From NCBI GenBank assembly GCA_964546955.1, contig CAZJLP010000018.1, positions 19,662-83,661 on the forward strand: a stretch of 64,000 nt of DNA, read 5' to 3'. The notes under the pieces were generated by a model, which saw only the letters and a list, made by a program, of their open reading frames with translations, was not told where the DNA came from and searched no databases. A program made the position numbers and the translations under genes. Shown here piece by piece: positions 8,589-16,963 of this stretch. This DNA is from CAZJLP01 sp964546955 (GTDB lineage: Bacteria; Verrucomicrobiota; Verrucomicrobiia; Opitutales; Opitutaceae). The number at the start of each line of letters is the position of its first letter. Positions within the stretch are counted from its first letter, which is position 1.

Positions 8589-10274
8589 ATGGCAAAACCC
8601 GAAGAGCCCAAGATCATTTTTTCCATGATCAACGTCTCGAAGAAAATCGAGCGTAAGGAAATTCTGCGCGACATCTCGCTCTCGTTCTACTTGGGGGCGA
8701 AAATCGGCGTGCTCGGGCTCAATGGTTCGGGCAAGTCGTCGCTGATGCGCATCCTGGCGGGGCGGGACACCGAATTTGACGGGCGTGTCCATTTCGAGCC
8801 GGGGTACACGGTGGGGTTGCTAGAACAGGAACCTCAGCTTTCCGCGGGCAAGACGGTGCGAGCGTGCGTGGAGGAAGGAGTTCAACATCTGGCCGACTTG
8901 GTTGCCGCCTACGACGCAACCTGGGACGAAATCAACGACGCCTCCGACGACGAGACCAAGGACAAGATCATGGTCAGACAGGGCGAACTGCAGGAGAAAA
9001 TCGATTCGCTCGGGGCCTGGGATGTCGCATCTCACGTCGATATGGCCATGGAGGCGTTGCGCTGCCCTCCGGCCGAAATGGTCGTCGACAAACTTTCGGG
9101 CGGGGAGCGGCGTCGGGTCGCCCTTGCGCGGCTTTTGCTGCAGAAACCGTCCATCCTTCTCCTCGATGAGCCGACCAACCATTTGGATGCGGAAAGCGTG
9201 AATTGGCTCGAGCAGCACCTCGCGCGCTACGAAGGGACGGTCATCGCCGTTACGCACGATCGTTACTTCCTCGACAACGTCGCCGGATGGATCCTCGAAC
9301 TTGGCCACGGTCACGGTATCCCCTGGAAGGGCAATTACTCCTCTTGGCTCGAGCAAAAGCAACGTCGGCTCGCCGTGGAGCAGCGAACCGAGGATCGACG
9401 GCAAAAAGCCATGGCGCGCGAACTCGAGTGGATCCGCAAGTCGGCCAAAGCCCGCCAGGCAAAGTCGCAGGCCCGTATCAATGCTTACGAGTCCATGCTC
9501 AAGCAGAACGTAGAGGAGAAGGAGCGCGAATTCGAGATCCTTATCCCGCCCGGTCCTCGCCTGGGCACCCTCGTCGTGCAAGCGGAGAACGTGACCAAGG
9601 CCTATGGCGACAACCTGCTCTTCGACGATTTGAGTTTCAGCCTTCCTCCCGGCGGGATCGTCGGCGTAATCGGCCCGAACGGCGCCGGCAAAACGACGAT
9701 GTTTCGCCTCATCGTGGGCGCGGAACAACCGGATAGCGGTGTGTTGCGGGTGGGCGACACGGTGAAGATCGCGCATGTCGACCAGTCGCGCGATTCGCTT
9801 CCCGACACGGAGACAATCTGGCAAGCGATCAGCGGCGGGGAGGAAATTCTCCGCCTCGGGTCGCGCGAAGTGAACTCGCGCGCATATTGCGCCCAGTTCG
9901 GCTTCACCGGTCCCGATCAGCAGAAAAAAGTGGGCATACTCTCCGGTGGCGAACGCAACCGGGTTCATCTCGCGCGCCTGCTCAAGAGCGGCGCCAATCT
10001 CATCCTCCTGGACGAACCGACCAACGATCTGGACGTGAATTCCATCCGCGCGCTCGAGGAAGGTCTCGAGAATTTCGCCGGCTGCGCCGTCGTGGTATCC
10101 CACGATCGCTGGTTTCTCGACCGCGTAGCCACGCACATCCTGGCCTTCGAAGGCGACAGCAGCGTCCATTGGTTCTCCGGCAACTACTCCAGCTACCTCG
10201 AAGATTTCCGCCGTCGCAAAGGCAAGGAGGCGGACCAGCCTCACCGGATCAAGTACAGGAAGCTGACCCGCTGA
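8589..10274 (+). CDS. ettA: Energy-dependent translational throttle protein EttA (ABC-F ATPase)
   Basis: A 561-residue soluble ABC-F protein with two ATPase domains and no membrane segment. Domain 1 has the P-loop GLNGSGKSS, signature LSGGERRRVALARLL and Walker B LLLDEPTNHLD. Domain 2 has GPNGAGKTT, LSGGERNRVHLARLL and LILLDEPTNDLD. The charged linker between them contains an arm-type helical stretch with KQRRLAVEQRTEDRRQKAMA. Length and MAKPEEPKIIFSM start fit EttA, which binds the ribosomal E site and gates the first peptide bond according to ATP level. The ATG at 8589 is chosen because the upstream in-frame extension has no family likeness. Confidence 0.93.
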   Translation: MAKPEEPKIIFSMINVSKKIERKEILRDISLSFYLGAKIGVLGLNGSGKSSLMRILAGRDTEFDGRVHFEPGYTVGLLEQEPQLSAGKTVRACVEEGVQHLADLVAAYDATWDEINDASDDETKDKIMVRQGELQEKIDSLGAWDVASHVDMAMEALRCPPAEMVVDKLSGGERRRVALARLLLQKPSILLLDEPTNHLDAESVNWLEQHLARYEGTVIAVTHDRYFLDNVAGWILELGHGHGIPWKGNYSSWLEQKQRRLAVEQRTEDRRQKAMARELEWIRKSAKARQAKSQARINAYESMLKQNVEEKEREFEILIPPGPRLGTLVVQAENVTKAYGDNLLFDDLSFSLPPGGIVGVIGPNGAGKTTMFRLIVGAEQPDSGVLRVGDTVKIAHVDQSRDSLPDTETIWQAISGGEEILRLGSREVNSRAYCAQFGFTGPDQQKKVGILSGGERNRVHLARLLKSGANLILLDEPTNDLDVNSIRALEEGLENFAGCAVVVSHDRWFLDRVATHILAFEGDSSVHWFSGNYSSYLEDFRRRKGKEADQPHRIKYRKLTR

Positions 10275-10280
10275 CGCCGC

Positions 10281-10379
10281 GTCATTGGTCATTCGTCATT
10301 TGTCATTCGTGGCGAAGATGCTACCGTGGTTGCGACCGCGCTGCTTGAAAATGATGACCAACGACAAAGGACCAATGAC
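10281..10379. repeat. Mirrored heptamer array over the msrA start
   Basis: The left arm (10281-10308) is four perfect head-to-tail copies of GTCATTN. The right arm carries the complement unit, with GAC recurring exactly every seven bases at 10356, 10363, 10370 and 10377. The spacer is about 42 bases. The msrA ATG at 10375 sits in the last unit of the right arm. Confidence 0.8.
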
Positions 10380-10971
10380 AACCCTGCGACTTCTTATCCT
10401 GCTTACGCTTATGACCACGTTTGCCTCCGCCGCCGATGCTAGCGCTAAAAATGAGAAAACGGAATCGCTGGTACTCGGCGGCGGCTGCTTCTGGTGCACC
10501 GAGGCTGCGTACGAACTCATGCCGGGCGTGAAAGCCGTAGTCAGCGGTTACTCGGGCGGACAAACCAAGAACCCAACCTACAAGGATATCTGCAATGGCG
10601 ACACCGGCCATGCCGAGGTCATCCGCATCGACTACGACCCAGCGATCACTTCCTTGGATAAACTGTTGGATTTCTTCTGGGTCATTCATGATCCCACCAC
10701 CCTTAATCGGCAGGGCCCCGACGAAGGCACGCAGTATCGCTCGGTCATCTATTACGCCAACGAAACCCAGAAAGCCGCGGCGGAGAAATCGAAGGCGGCG
10801 GCGCAGGAAAAATGGGGCGGCAAAATCGTGACGGAGATCGCGCCACTCGAGAAATTCTACACGGCCGAGGACTATCATCAGGACTACTTTCGCAACAACC
10901 CGAACCAAGGCTATTGCCGGGCCGTGATCCGTCCGAAAATCGACAAGGTGAAGAAAGCGCTGGGTAAGTAG
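10375..10971 (+). CDS. msrA: Peptide-methionine (S)-S-oxide reductase MsrA, exported form
   Basis: A 198-residue MsrA, which reduces the S-epimer of methionine sulfoxide in oxidised proteins. The active-site motif GGGCFWCTEA places the catalytic Cys at residue 38. FFWVIHDPTTLNRQGPDEG and the QYRSVIYY block are typical, and a resolving Cys is present in NQGYCRAVI near the end. Residues 1-20 form a short basic and hydrophobic signal peptide (LRLLILLTLMTTFASAAD), so the enzyme likely acts in the periplasm. The ATG at 10375 has AAAGGA five bases upstream; ATGs at 10351 and 10354 are possible but would spoil the signal peptide. Confidence 0.92.
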   Translation: MTTLRLLILLTLMTTFASAADASAKNEKTESLVLGGGCFWCTEAAYELMPGVKAVVSGYSGGQTKNPTYKDICNGDTGHAEVIRIDYDPAITSLDKLLDFFWVIHDPTTLNRQGPDEGTQYRSVIYYANETQKAAAEKSKAAAQEKWGGKIVTEIAPLEKFYTAEDYHQDYFRNNPNQGYCRAVIRPKIDKVKKALGK

Positions 10972-10986
10972 TCCTGCGGCTGAACT

Positions 10987-11004
10987 GTAGGGCGAAGCCT
11001 CCGG
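10987..11004 (+). repeat. GC-rich dispersed repeat, half copy (GTAGGGCG type)
   Basis: Positions 10987-11004 read GTAGGGCGAAGCCTCCGG, close to the left half of the palindromes at 37050-37098 and 49860-49887. No matching right arm is seen here. Confidence 0.45.
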
Positions 11005-11083
11005 CTGAACCGTCGAGGGAGAGACGGGTGCGGTTGTTGGCTTCTTCAGAAAGCTCTGAAAACCTCCGGCCACAAATGGATCG

Positions 11084-11175
11084 AGGTGGAACGCGACCTC
11101 CGGGCGCGTTGGCTTGGAGTCCGCGGCTCTCGTGGAAACACGTTTAAGAGCGCGCCCGGAGCTCGCGCTCCACCT
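11084..11175. repeat. Inverted pair of GC-rich dispersed repeats (GGTGGA type)
   Basis: The 25-base arms at 11084-11108 and 11151-11175 are inverted copies matching at 23 positions, each with a CTCC(G/A)GG-like core and GGTGGA/TCCACC ends. The same unit recurs singly at 57110-57135. The pair fills most of the msrA to glycosyltransferase gap. Confidence 0.65.
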
Positions 11176-11230
11176 CCGGACCAACGAGCCTTTTGATTTA
11201 CCGCGGCAACGCCCCGCCTAAGCTTTCTGC

Positions 11231-12244
11231 ATGGCTCCCCGTGTTTCCGTCGTCATGCCCGTGTTCAACGCGGCCGACACGCTGCCCCGCGCGCTACGCT
11301 CCTTGGCTGCTCAAACGTTCCAATCCTGGGAGTTGGTGGCGATCGACGATGGATCGACGGATGGGTCTCCGGAGTTGCTTCGCTCAGCTCAATCTCGCGA
11401 TGCTCGGATCAGGCTCGTCTCTCAGTCACGCGAGGGAATCGTCGCCGCACTGAATCGCGGCCTGGCCGAGGCACGGGGTCACTACGTGGCGCGGATGGAT
11501 GCAGACGACGAAGCCACTCCCGATCGGCTTGAACTCCAGGCAAGGCATTTGGACGAAGCCAGTGGGTTGGGCTTGGTCGGATCCCAGGTTGAATTTGTGG
11601 GAGATGCGACGAAACACGCCGGTTACGCGTTGTACGTCGAATGGCTCAACCAGGTCGTCGACGAGGCCGGCATCGAGCGGAGCCGCTTTATCGAATCGCC
11701 CTTTGCGCACCCGAGCGTGATGTTCAGGCGCGCTCTCGTTTCACAGTACGGTGGGTACCGGCAAGGAGATTTTCCGGAAGACTATGAGCTTTGGCTCCGT
11801 TGGCTGGAGGCGGGCGTTAGGATGGCCAAGGTTCCGCGCGTGCTTTTGCGCTGGCACGACAGTCCTCGCCGGCTTTCCCGCTCGGACGGCCGGTACTCGG
11901 TCGATGCCTTCTACCGAACAAAGGCCGTTTTTCTCGCGCGGGAAGTGCGGCGAAGAATCGGCACCCGCTCATTGGTCGTGTGGGGCGCGGGAAGGACCAC
12001 ACGGAAGCGCGCAGACCTGCTCTCTGCTCAGGGCATGCAGTTTCATGCCTATATCGATATCGATCCCAAGAAAACCAACCGTTCCGTCGCAGGAATCCCT
12101 GTACTGACGCCGGCAAAACTGCCGCCCCCTTCTGACGCCTTCGTCCTCGGCTACGTTGCCAGTCGAGGTGCCCGCGACCTCATTCGGGGTCATCTCCTCA
12201 ATCATGGCTACAACGAAGGCGCCGATTTTCTCATGTGCGCTTAG
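11231..12244 (+). CDS. Family 2 glycosyltransferase with extra C-terminal domain
   Basis: A 337-residue GT-A fold glycosyltransferase that would move a sugar from a nucleotide donor to a cell-surface glycan. The N-terminus RVSVVMPVFNAADTLPRAL and the DDGSTDGS block are typical. The metal-binding DxD is in ARMDADDEA, and the acceptor region has FAHPSVMFRR and EDYELWLRWLE. After about residue 245 there is a Rossmann-like piece (LVVWGAGRTTRKRADLL, then YIDIDPKK) seen in some GT2 proteins as an accessory sensing or nucleotide-binding domain. No neighbouring polysaccharide genes are present, so the product is unknown. Confidence 0.85.
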   Translation: MAPRVSVVMPVFNAADTLPRALRSLAAQTFQSWELVAIDDGSTDGSPELLRSAQSRDARIRLVSQSREGIVAALNRGLAEARGHYVARMDADDEATPDRLELQARHLDEASGLGLVGSQVEFVGDATKHAGYALYVEWLNQVVDEAGIERSRFIESPFAHPSVMFRRALVSQYGGYRQGDFPEDYELWLRWLEAGVRMAKVPRVLLRWHDSPRRLSRSDGRYSVDAFYRTKAVFLAREVRRRIGTRSLVVWGAGRTTRKRADLLSAQGMQFHAYIDIDPKKTNRSVAGIPVLTPAKLPPPSDAFVLGYVASRGARDLIRGHLLNHGYNEGADFLMCA

Positions 12245-12369
12245 CGGCCGATGAGATGTTTCCACCCGCTGACGACACGGCTCAAAACGCAGCCCCCAAG
12301 CCGAATTTCCCGCCCGTCAGCGGCGGAAAATTCGTCTGGCGCCGTGCGCAAGTTGTGCTTGGTTGTGCC

Positions 12370-13173
12370 ATGCCCGAATCGACTCCCGTCAATACCGCTG
12401 ACGCCGGCCTCGAGGTGCACACCTATTTCGTGCGCAATCGGAACGCGCTGGTTGCACGGGCGAATTTCAGCGACCTGTATGTCGACTACTACCTGCATCT
12501 CGGGGGGCAGCAAATCCACGTCGAGCCGGAGCCCGACAGCATGTTCAAACGCGCGTTGGCCGCGTTTACGCTCCATTGCGCTTCGCGCCCGTGGAAAGAA
12601 ATGATCGCCTGGACGCTGAATTTTCAGGATCCGCTCGTGAATATTTTTCTGACGGGGGACAATGCGAACGGGGCGGTCACCGGGCGGATCTTCACCGAGA
12701 ATGTGAAAGAGATGGACCAGAATATTTTCTTCGCGGACATCGTGCGACCGAACGAACCCAAACGGCGCAGCGCCGTGAATTTCAGTGGTAAGGACCCGAT
12801 CGCGGCCGCCGAGGCTTTTTATGCCCAAAGCGAGCAACGCCCGGCCCGGTACTTTCCGCTCGAGGAAGAGGAATTCGTATTGGTGAATGAGCACCCGGAT
12901 TGCGACCAAGCGTGGTTTCAGAGCCTGGATGTCGGCCGGGTTCGCAGGCTCGATGAAGAGGAAACGCTCGCTCCCATGGAGCGGCGGATTTATCGCTGGC
13001 ATTGCGGGTGCAATCAGGAGCGCATGATGGAGGTATTGGCGCCCGTGATGCGCCAGGACCCGGAAGGCCTCTTCGGAGATGAACCGAAAATCGAAATTCG
13101 CTGTCCCCGCTGCGCCGCTCGACATCTTATCACGCGCGAAGCCATGGAAGCGTTTTTGATGAAGGCGAAGTAG
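12370..13173 (+). CDS. hslO: Hsp33-type redox-regulated chaperone
   Basis: A 267-residue cytosolic holdase chaperone. The C-terminal redox switch is intact: Cys 212 and 214 (HCGC) and Cys 245 and 248 (CPRC), i.e. Cys-x-Cys-x30-Cys-x2-Cys, which binds zinc when reduced and forms disulfides to activate under oxidative stress. The N-terminal substrate-binding part is divergent from E. coli Hsp33 but of matching length, and GDNANGAVTGRI is similar to the family's Gly-rich region. The ATG at 12370 is chosen; upstream in-frame sequence is an unlikely extension containing a hairpin at 12302-12334. Confidence 0.82.
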   Translation: MPESTPVNTADAGLEVHTYFVRNRNALVARANFSDLYVDYYLHLGGQQIHVEPEPDSMFKRALAAFTLHCASRPWKEMIAWTLNFQDPLVNIFLTGDNANGAVTGRIFTENVKEMDQNIFFADIVRPNEPKRRSAVNFSGKDPIAAAEAFYAQSEQRPARYFPLEEEEFVLVNEHPDCDQAWFQSLDVGRVRRLDEEETLAPMERRIYRWHCGCNQERMMEVLAPVMRQDPEGLFGDEPKIEIRCPRCAARHLITREAMEAFLMKAK

Positions 13174-13187
13174 GGTGTCGCTGCCCT

Positions 13188-13238
13188 CCCGCCGCAATTG
13201 TCATCCTGAGCGAAACGAAGGATGACAAATGTCGGCGG
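13188..13238. repeat. Inverted repeat with a GTCATCCTGAGCGAA-type core
   Basis: Arms CCGCCG plus TTGTCATCC (from 13189) and GGATGACAA plus CGGCGG (13220-13238) enclose TGAGCGAAACGAA. It begins 15 bases after the hslO stop and could end transcription. A very similar core occurs as an intergenic repeat in many unrelated bacteria (recalled, not searched). Confidence 0.6.
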
Positions 13239-13403
13239 TCCACCGACAACCGCGCTTCTCACGATCTCTGTCACCTTTTTTGCCCCTTGCCCGAAGCTTC
13301 CGGGCCGCCTAGAAAGCGCTTAATCCACCCCCCGTCCTTCCCCCAGAGGCGTTACCCCCATAAACGTCGAAGGGACGAGTGGCTATCCCAAACCCGTACC
13401 CAC

Positions 13404-14495
13404 ATGAATAGCTTTCGCGCCCTCTGCTTTGTTTTCGTCAGCGCGCTGATGCTGCCCGGCATCGCCAGCGCTCAATCCTCCAAAGATAAGGACAAGAAGG
13501 AAAAATCTCCGTCCGATGTCGCTTTTGAAAAATTCTACGGCGTCCGCAACAAAAAGGACGGCGGCGGCGGACAGGCCCGCTATCAGGAAATTGCCGCGGC
13601 CGGTTTCGCCGTGTTGAACGACCACCCCACCGCCCGGAAGATCGATGAACTCGTGCGGGACCTCGCCGATCCCTCGGCGCGCGGCACCATCAAGCCCGCC
13701 GAAATGCCGGCCTATGTCGCCTATCTCAATTTCGTCCTGCTCGACCAGCTCTCCAACTCAAAACACAGGGACGAAACCAAGACTGCTTACATGGCTCTCG
13801 ACGCCGAAACGGTGGGCGCCCAGCTCCGTGCCCCGGGCGGCAGCAAAAGCGACATACCGGCCATGCGTTCGAAAATCGACGCCGTCGCCCAACAAAAAGG
13901 AGGCAACCGCTTTCTTCCCGCGTTGGAGGAGCGCTTCGCGCTTATCCTAAAAGGCTACTATGGCCCCGGCGTGATGGAGAAGCACCTGGAGAAACTCGCG
14001 AGCCACTCAGACCCCAAAGTGGTCGAAATGGCGCAGCGGCTCGGCGCTCAGATGGATGCACAGTCGAAGCCGCTGGAACTCACCTTTACCGGGCTCGACG
14101 GGAAAGAGGTCGATATCGCTCAGCTCCGGGGAAAACTGCTTTTGCTCTGGTTCATCACGTCGACTCACAAGAACATACACAAAGAGATCGATGACCTCGA
14201 TTTTGTGGCGGGCGACTTCAAGAAAAACGTGAACGTTGTGGTCGTGTCTCTGGATAAGGACAGCGACCGCGACAAGCTCGACAAGCTGATCAAGGACAAG
14301 AAGGTGAAATGGCCGGTCTATTTTGCCGGGGGCCGCGACAGCGACCTTGCCAAGAAACTGGGTGTAACGACCACCCCTGCCGCCGTGTTGCTCGATCAAA
14401 ACGGAATGGTGCTGAAGGCGGGTGGCGTAAAGACCAACCAGGTCGAGCCGATGCTGAAGCAGGTGCTTACGCCGCCGAAGGACAAGAAAAAATAA
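13404..14495 (+). CDS. Secreted thioredoxin-fold protein lacking the catalytic cysteines
   Basis: A 363-residue protein with a signal peptide (MNSFRALCFVFVSALMLPG to ASAQ). A helical region (about 30-210) precedes a thioredoxin/TlpA-like domain (about 215-350) recognised by LTFTGLDGKEVDIAQLRGK, the strand LLLLWFITS and the cis-proline loop TTTPAAVLLDQNG. At the place of the usual WCxxC it reads WFITSTHK, and the mature protein has no Cys at all. It therefore cannot do thiol chemistry; a binding or structural role is more likely. It ends in a Lys-rich tail. Confidence 0.72.
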   Translation: MNSFRALCFVFVSALMLPGIASAQSSKDKDKKEKSPSDVAFEKFYGVRNKKDGGGGQARYQEIAAAGFAVLNDHPTARKIDELVRDLADPSARGTIKPAEMPAYVAYLNFVLLDQLSNSKHRDETKTAYMALDAETVGAQLRAPGGSKSDIPAMRSKIDAVAQQKGGNRFLPALEERFALILKGYYGPGVMEKHLEKLASHSDPKVVEMAQRLGAQMDAQSKPLELTFTGLDGKEVDIAQLRGKLLLLWFITSTHKNIHKEIDDLDFVAGDFKKNVNVVVVSLDKDSDRDKLDKLIKDKKVKWPVYFAGGRDSDLAKKLGVTTTPAAVLLDQNGMVLKAGGVKTNQVEPMLKQVLTPPKDKKK

Positions 14496-14552
14496 ACCGA
14501 CCGCACGCTAGTCTTTACGCTGGCGTGCTCTCGACCAATCGTCTGCCCCTTC

Positions 14553-15338
14553 ATGGTAGACGATTATCTTGATCGTTTTGGCGGCCTGGGCCGCCTTTTT
14601 GGACGCGACGCCCTGGAACGCCTGCGCAGCGCCCACGCATGCGTGGTCGGAGTGGGTGGGGTAGGTTCATGGACCGTGGAAGGGCTTGCTCGGAGCGGAG
14701 TGGGGGAGATCACGCTGATCGACCTGGACGATGTCTGCGTGACCAATGTAAACCGGCAGCTGCCGGCGCTCGATGGCCAGATTGGCCGCCCCAAAATAGC
14801 TGTGCTCGCCGAGCGGATCCGACTGATCAATCCAAGCTGCAAGGTGAACGAAGCGGCGGAGTTTTTCACCGAGTCCTCCGCGGAACGGCTGCTGTCGCCC
14901 AGCTATGACGTCGTGGTCGATGCCATCGACGCCCTGGGCAACAAAGCGCGTCTGATCGCGGGCTGTGTGGGCCGAAAACTTAACTGCGTGACCGTGGGCG
15001 GAGCCGGAGGCAGGAAGGACCCGACGCAAATTCGAGCGGGCGATTTGGGCGAGTCTATGAGCGACGAGTTGCTCCGCCTGGTCCGCAAGAAACTGCGCCG
15101 CGACCACGGTTTCGCTCGCGGCGAAGGCAATCGTTATGGGGTCCGCAGCATCTACTCGCGCGAGTCTCCGGTTTTTCCTTGGGCTGACGGCAGCTGCAAA
15201 TCGGAGCCGGAGCCCGGCTCAAACCTGAGGCTCGACTGCGAAAGCGGTTTCGGCACCGCGGTCTTTGTCACCGCCGCCTTCGGCCTCGCCGCGGCCGGCG
15301 AAGCCGTGCGGCTGATCGCGGAGGGAGGAAACCACTAA
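14553..15338 (+). CDS. tcdA: tRNA threonylcarbamoyladenosine dehydratase TcdA (ThiF/E1-like)
   Basis: A 261-residue E1-like ATP-dependent enzyme that converts t6A37 to cyclic ct6A in ANN-decoding tRNAs. It has the nucleotide-binding VVGVGGVGSWTVEGLARSG, the acidic LIDLDDVCVTNVNRQ with the conserved Arg, and DAIDALGNKARLI, all in the order of TcdA (CsdL). The C-terminus has FGTAVFVTAAFGLAAAGEAV. Its stop codon lies in the left arm of the decamer palindrome that separates it from the convergent tatD-like gene. Confidence 0.9.
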   Translation: MVDDYLDRFGGLGRLFGRDALERLRSAHACVVGVGGVGSWTVEGLARSGVGEITLIDLDDVCVTNVNRQLPALDGQIGRPKIAVLAERIRLINPSCKVNEAAEFFTESSAERLLSPSYDVVVDAIDALGNKARLIAGCVGRKLNCVTVGGAGGRKDPTQIRAGDLGESMSDELLRLVRKKLRRDHGFARGEGNRYGVRSIYSRESPVFPWADGSCKSEPEPGSNLRLDCESGFGTAVFVTAAFGLAAAGEAVRLIAEGGNH

Positions 15339-15429
15339 TGATCACTAATCGACACTAATCCAATCCCCGTGGCGCCCGACATTAGATGCGGATTCAGGAT
15401 TAGTGTCCGTTAGTGATCATTAGTGGTTA
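15331..15429. repeat. Mirrored decamer array between convergent genes
   Basis: The 32-base arms at 15331-15362 and 15398-15429 are inverted copies matching at 30 positions. Each arm is three head-to-tail 10-base units with CACTAAT recurring every ten bases. The stop codons of both convergent genes lie in the arms, so the two proteins end in Gly-Asn-His and Thr-Asn-Asp-His from the same repeat. It should act as a bidirectional transcript-end hairpin. Confidence 0.85.
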
Positions 15430-16267
15430 GAAATAATCGTTCGAAATTTTCCTCCACCCGCTTTGCCAATTCTTCGACTGAAATCCCTCTCAGTGCAGCC
15501 AGGCCCGCGTAAACGGCCTCGATGTTCCCCGGATGATTCACCGGTTGTCCGTCAGGTGTGGGAGGCAGTTTATGCGTCCGCCAGGACTGGGGCAGCGGCA
15601 TCGCCGGTGCGTCCGTCTCAATGAGCAGCCGCTCCGCCGGTATTTCGCGAAAGATCGCCTGTTGGCGCTCTTTCCGGTCGCCTAAAAAATAGCCGTTGAA
15701 GGAGAAATACGCGCCGCGCTCCGCGAATCGGGCCATCATTTCGCTCGATCCGCCGTACGCATGAAGGAGAAAACCGCGCCGCGGGCCGGGCCGCTTTTCG
15801 ATCGTCTCCCACAAGGGACCCCAAGCGTCGATGCAGTGGATCGTGGCCGGTGCATTTCGCTCTGTCGCGATTTCCCACTGGCGAGTAAAAACCTCGCACT
15901 GCTCCTCCAACGGAGCTCTCCGCAATCCAGCCAGACGCGGATCGTCCGGCTTGGCCCGATCGAGAATCCAGCGGTCCAAGCCGATCTCCCCCAGGCCGGC
16001 GCCGGGATGTGCATCGAGTCGCGCGCGAAGCGCCGCTTCCCAGTTCGCGCCGCGCCGGCCCACGTGCCACGGATGCAGGCCGAAACTGGGAAAGACCCAG
16101 GTGTGGGCCCGGGCCAGTTCTGCCACGCGGGACCAATCGCGCTCTTCCGTTCCGTTGACCACCGCCTGGTTCACACCCAGTTGTTCGAGCTGTGACACAA
16201 CCTTCGGCAAATGCGGCGCCAGCCAGTCATCCTGGAGGTGGTTGTGGGCGTCGTAGTAGCGCGGCAT
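15410..16267 (-). CDS. TatD-family metal-dependent hydrolase
   Basis: A 285-residue TIM-barrel hydrolase of the TatD type, which includes DNases and D-tyrosyl-like deacylases. Metal ligands are seen in order: YDAHNHLQD (His-x-His), GEIGLDRW, the central HCIDAWG, LLHAYGGS, and LIETDAPAMPLP with the final Asp. The ATG at 16267 fits the strand that carries the first His pair; an upstream TTG would add nine residues. The last codons and the stop come from the decamer array. It is followed upstream by sufE on the same strand with 46 bases between. Confidence 0.87.
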   Translation of the reverse strand: MPRYYDAHNHLQDDWLAPHLPKVVSQLEQLGVNQAVVNGTEERDWSRVAELARAHTWVFPSFGLHPWHVGRRGANWEAALRARLDAHPGAGLGEIGLDRWILDRAKPDDPRLAGLRRAPLEEQCEVFTRQWEIATERNAPATIHCIDAWGPLWETIEKRPGPRRGFLLHAYGGSSEMMARFAERGAYFSFNGYFLGDRKERQQAIFREIPAERLLIETDAPAMPLPQSWRTHKLPPTPDGQPVNHPGNIEAVYAGLAALRGISVEELAKRVEENFERLFLTTNDH

Positions 16268-16313
16268 GGGCGGAGCGAAGCGATGAACGGTCAAAGCACA
16301 ATCGCGCGATCAT

Positions 16314-16739
16314 CTATTCTCCCCGCTCGGGCTCGCCGCGACGCGCCAGTTCTCGGATCCGAGCGCGGACGGCGGCAAGTCCATGTTTCCGCGTCGGCGA
16401 GAGATCCTTGGTCAACTCCAGTTCGTCAAAAAGCGTCGTTTCCGTTTCCGCCGCCTCTTGCAGCGTGGCGCCCTGGTACACTTCACACAGCAAGCCGACG
16501 AGCCCGCTGACCACAGGCGCTTCGGCCGCGAACCGGAGGTGGATCCGGCCCGCCCTGACCTCGCCTTGTAACCACACCGGCGATACGCAGCCTGGAACAC
16601 GATTCGCGGCGGTTTTGTCCGCTGCCGGAAGAGGCCGATTTCGCCGGGCGCGCTCCACCAGCACGGCGAGTCTTTCCTGGCGGTCGTGAATGAGGATCAA
16701 GTCCTCGATTAATTGCCGTTCCCTGCGCTGGAGTGTCAT
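16314..16739 (-). CDS. sufE: SufE-family sulfur acceptor
   Basis: A 141-residue protein matching SufE, which accepts persulfide sulfur from SufS and raises its cysteine desulfurase activity for Fe-S cluster assembly. The active Cys is residue 51 in NRVPGCVSPVWL, the same number as in E. coli SufE. Other family marks are the Arg/Asp-rich N-terminus and VVSGLVGLLCEVYQGAT. The ATG at 16739 gives the canonical length; the longer frame reads into unlikely sequence. No sufS or sufBCD is nearby. Confidence 0.9.
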   Translation of the reverse strand: MTLQRRERQLIEDLILIHDRQERLAVLVERARRNRPLPAADKTAANRVPGCVSPVWLQGEVRAGRIHLRFAAEAPVVSGLVGLLCEVYQGATLQEAAETETTLFDELELTKDLSPTRKHGLAAVRARIRELARRGEPERGE

Positions 16740-16963
16740 CGGTGCAACCCGGCGTACCCGGCATTTTTTGCAGTGATCTGGCCCAAATACCCGGCAACTC
16801 GCACCCTTCCTGGCGGTCCAATAACCATGGCTGAATTCTACCACCGAGTTGGCCGGCGTCAAAACCCCATGCGCTGTAGTGGATTATTGAGCACGACGCG
16901 TTTAGCGCTTAAGCGGGGGGCCGAATTGGCCGTAATTATGCTATACACTGGCTTCGTGTGGCT

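Noticed and set aside
11084..11175. Insertion sequence ends
   Set aside because: The inverted arms enclose only about 40 bases with no transposase; better seen as a dispersed palindrome.
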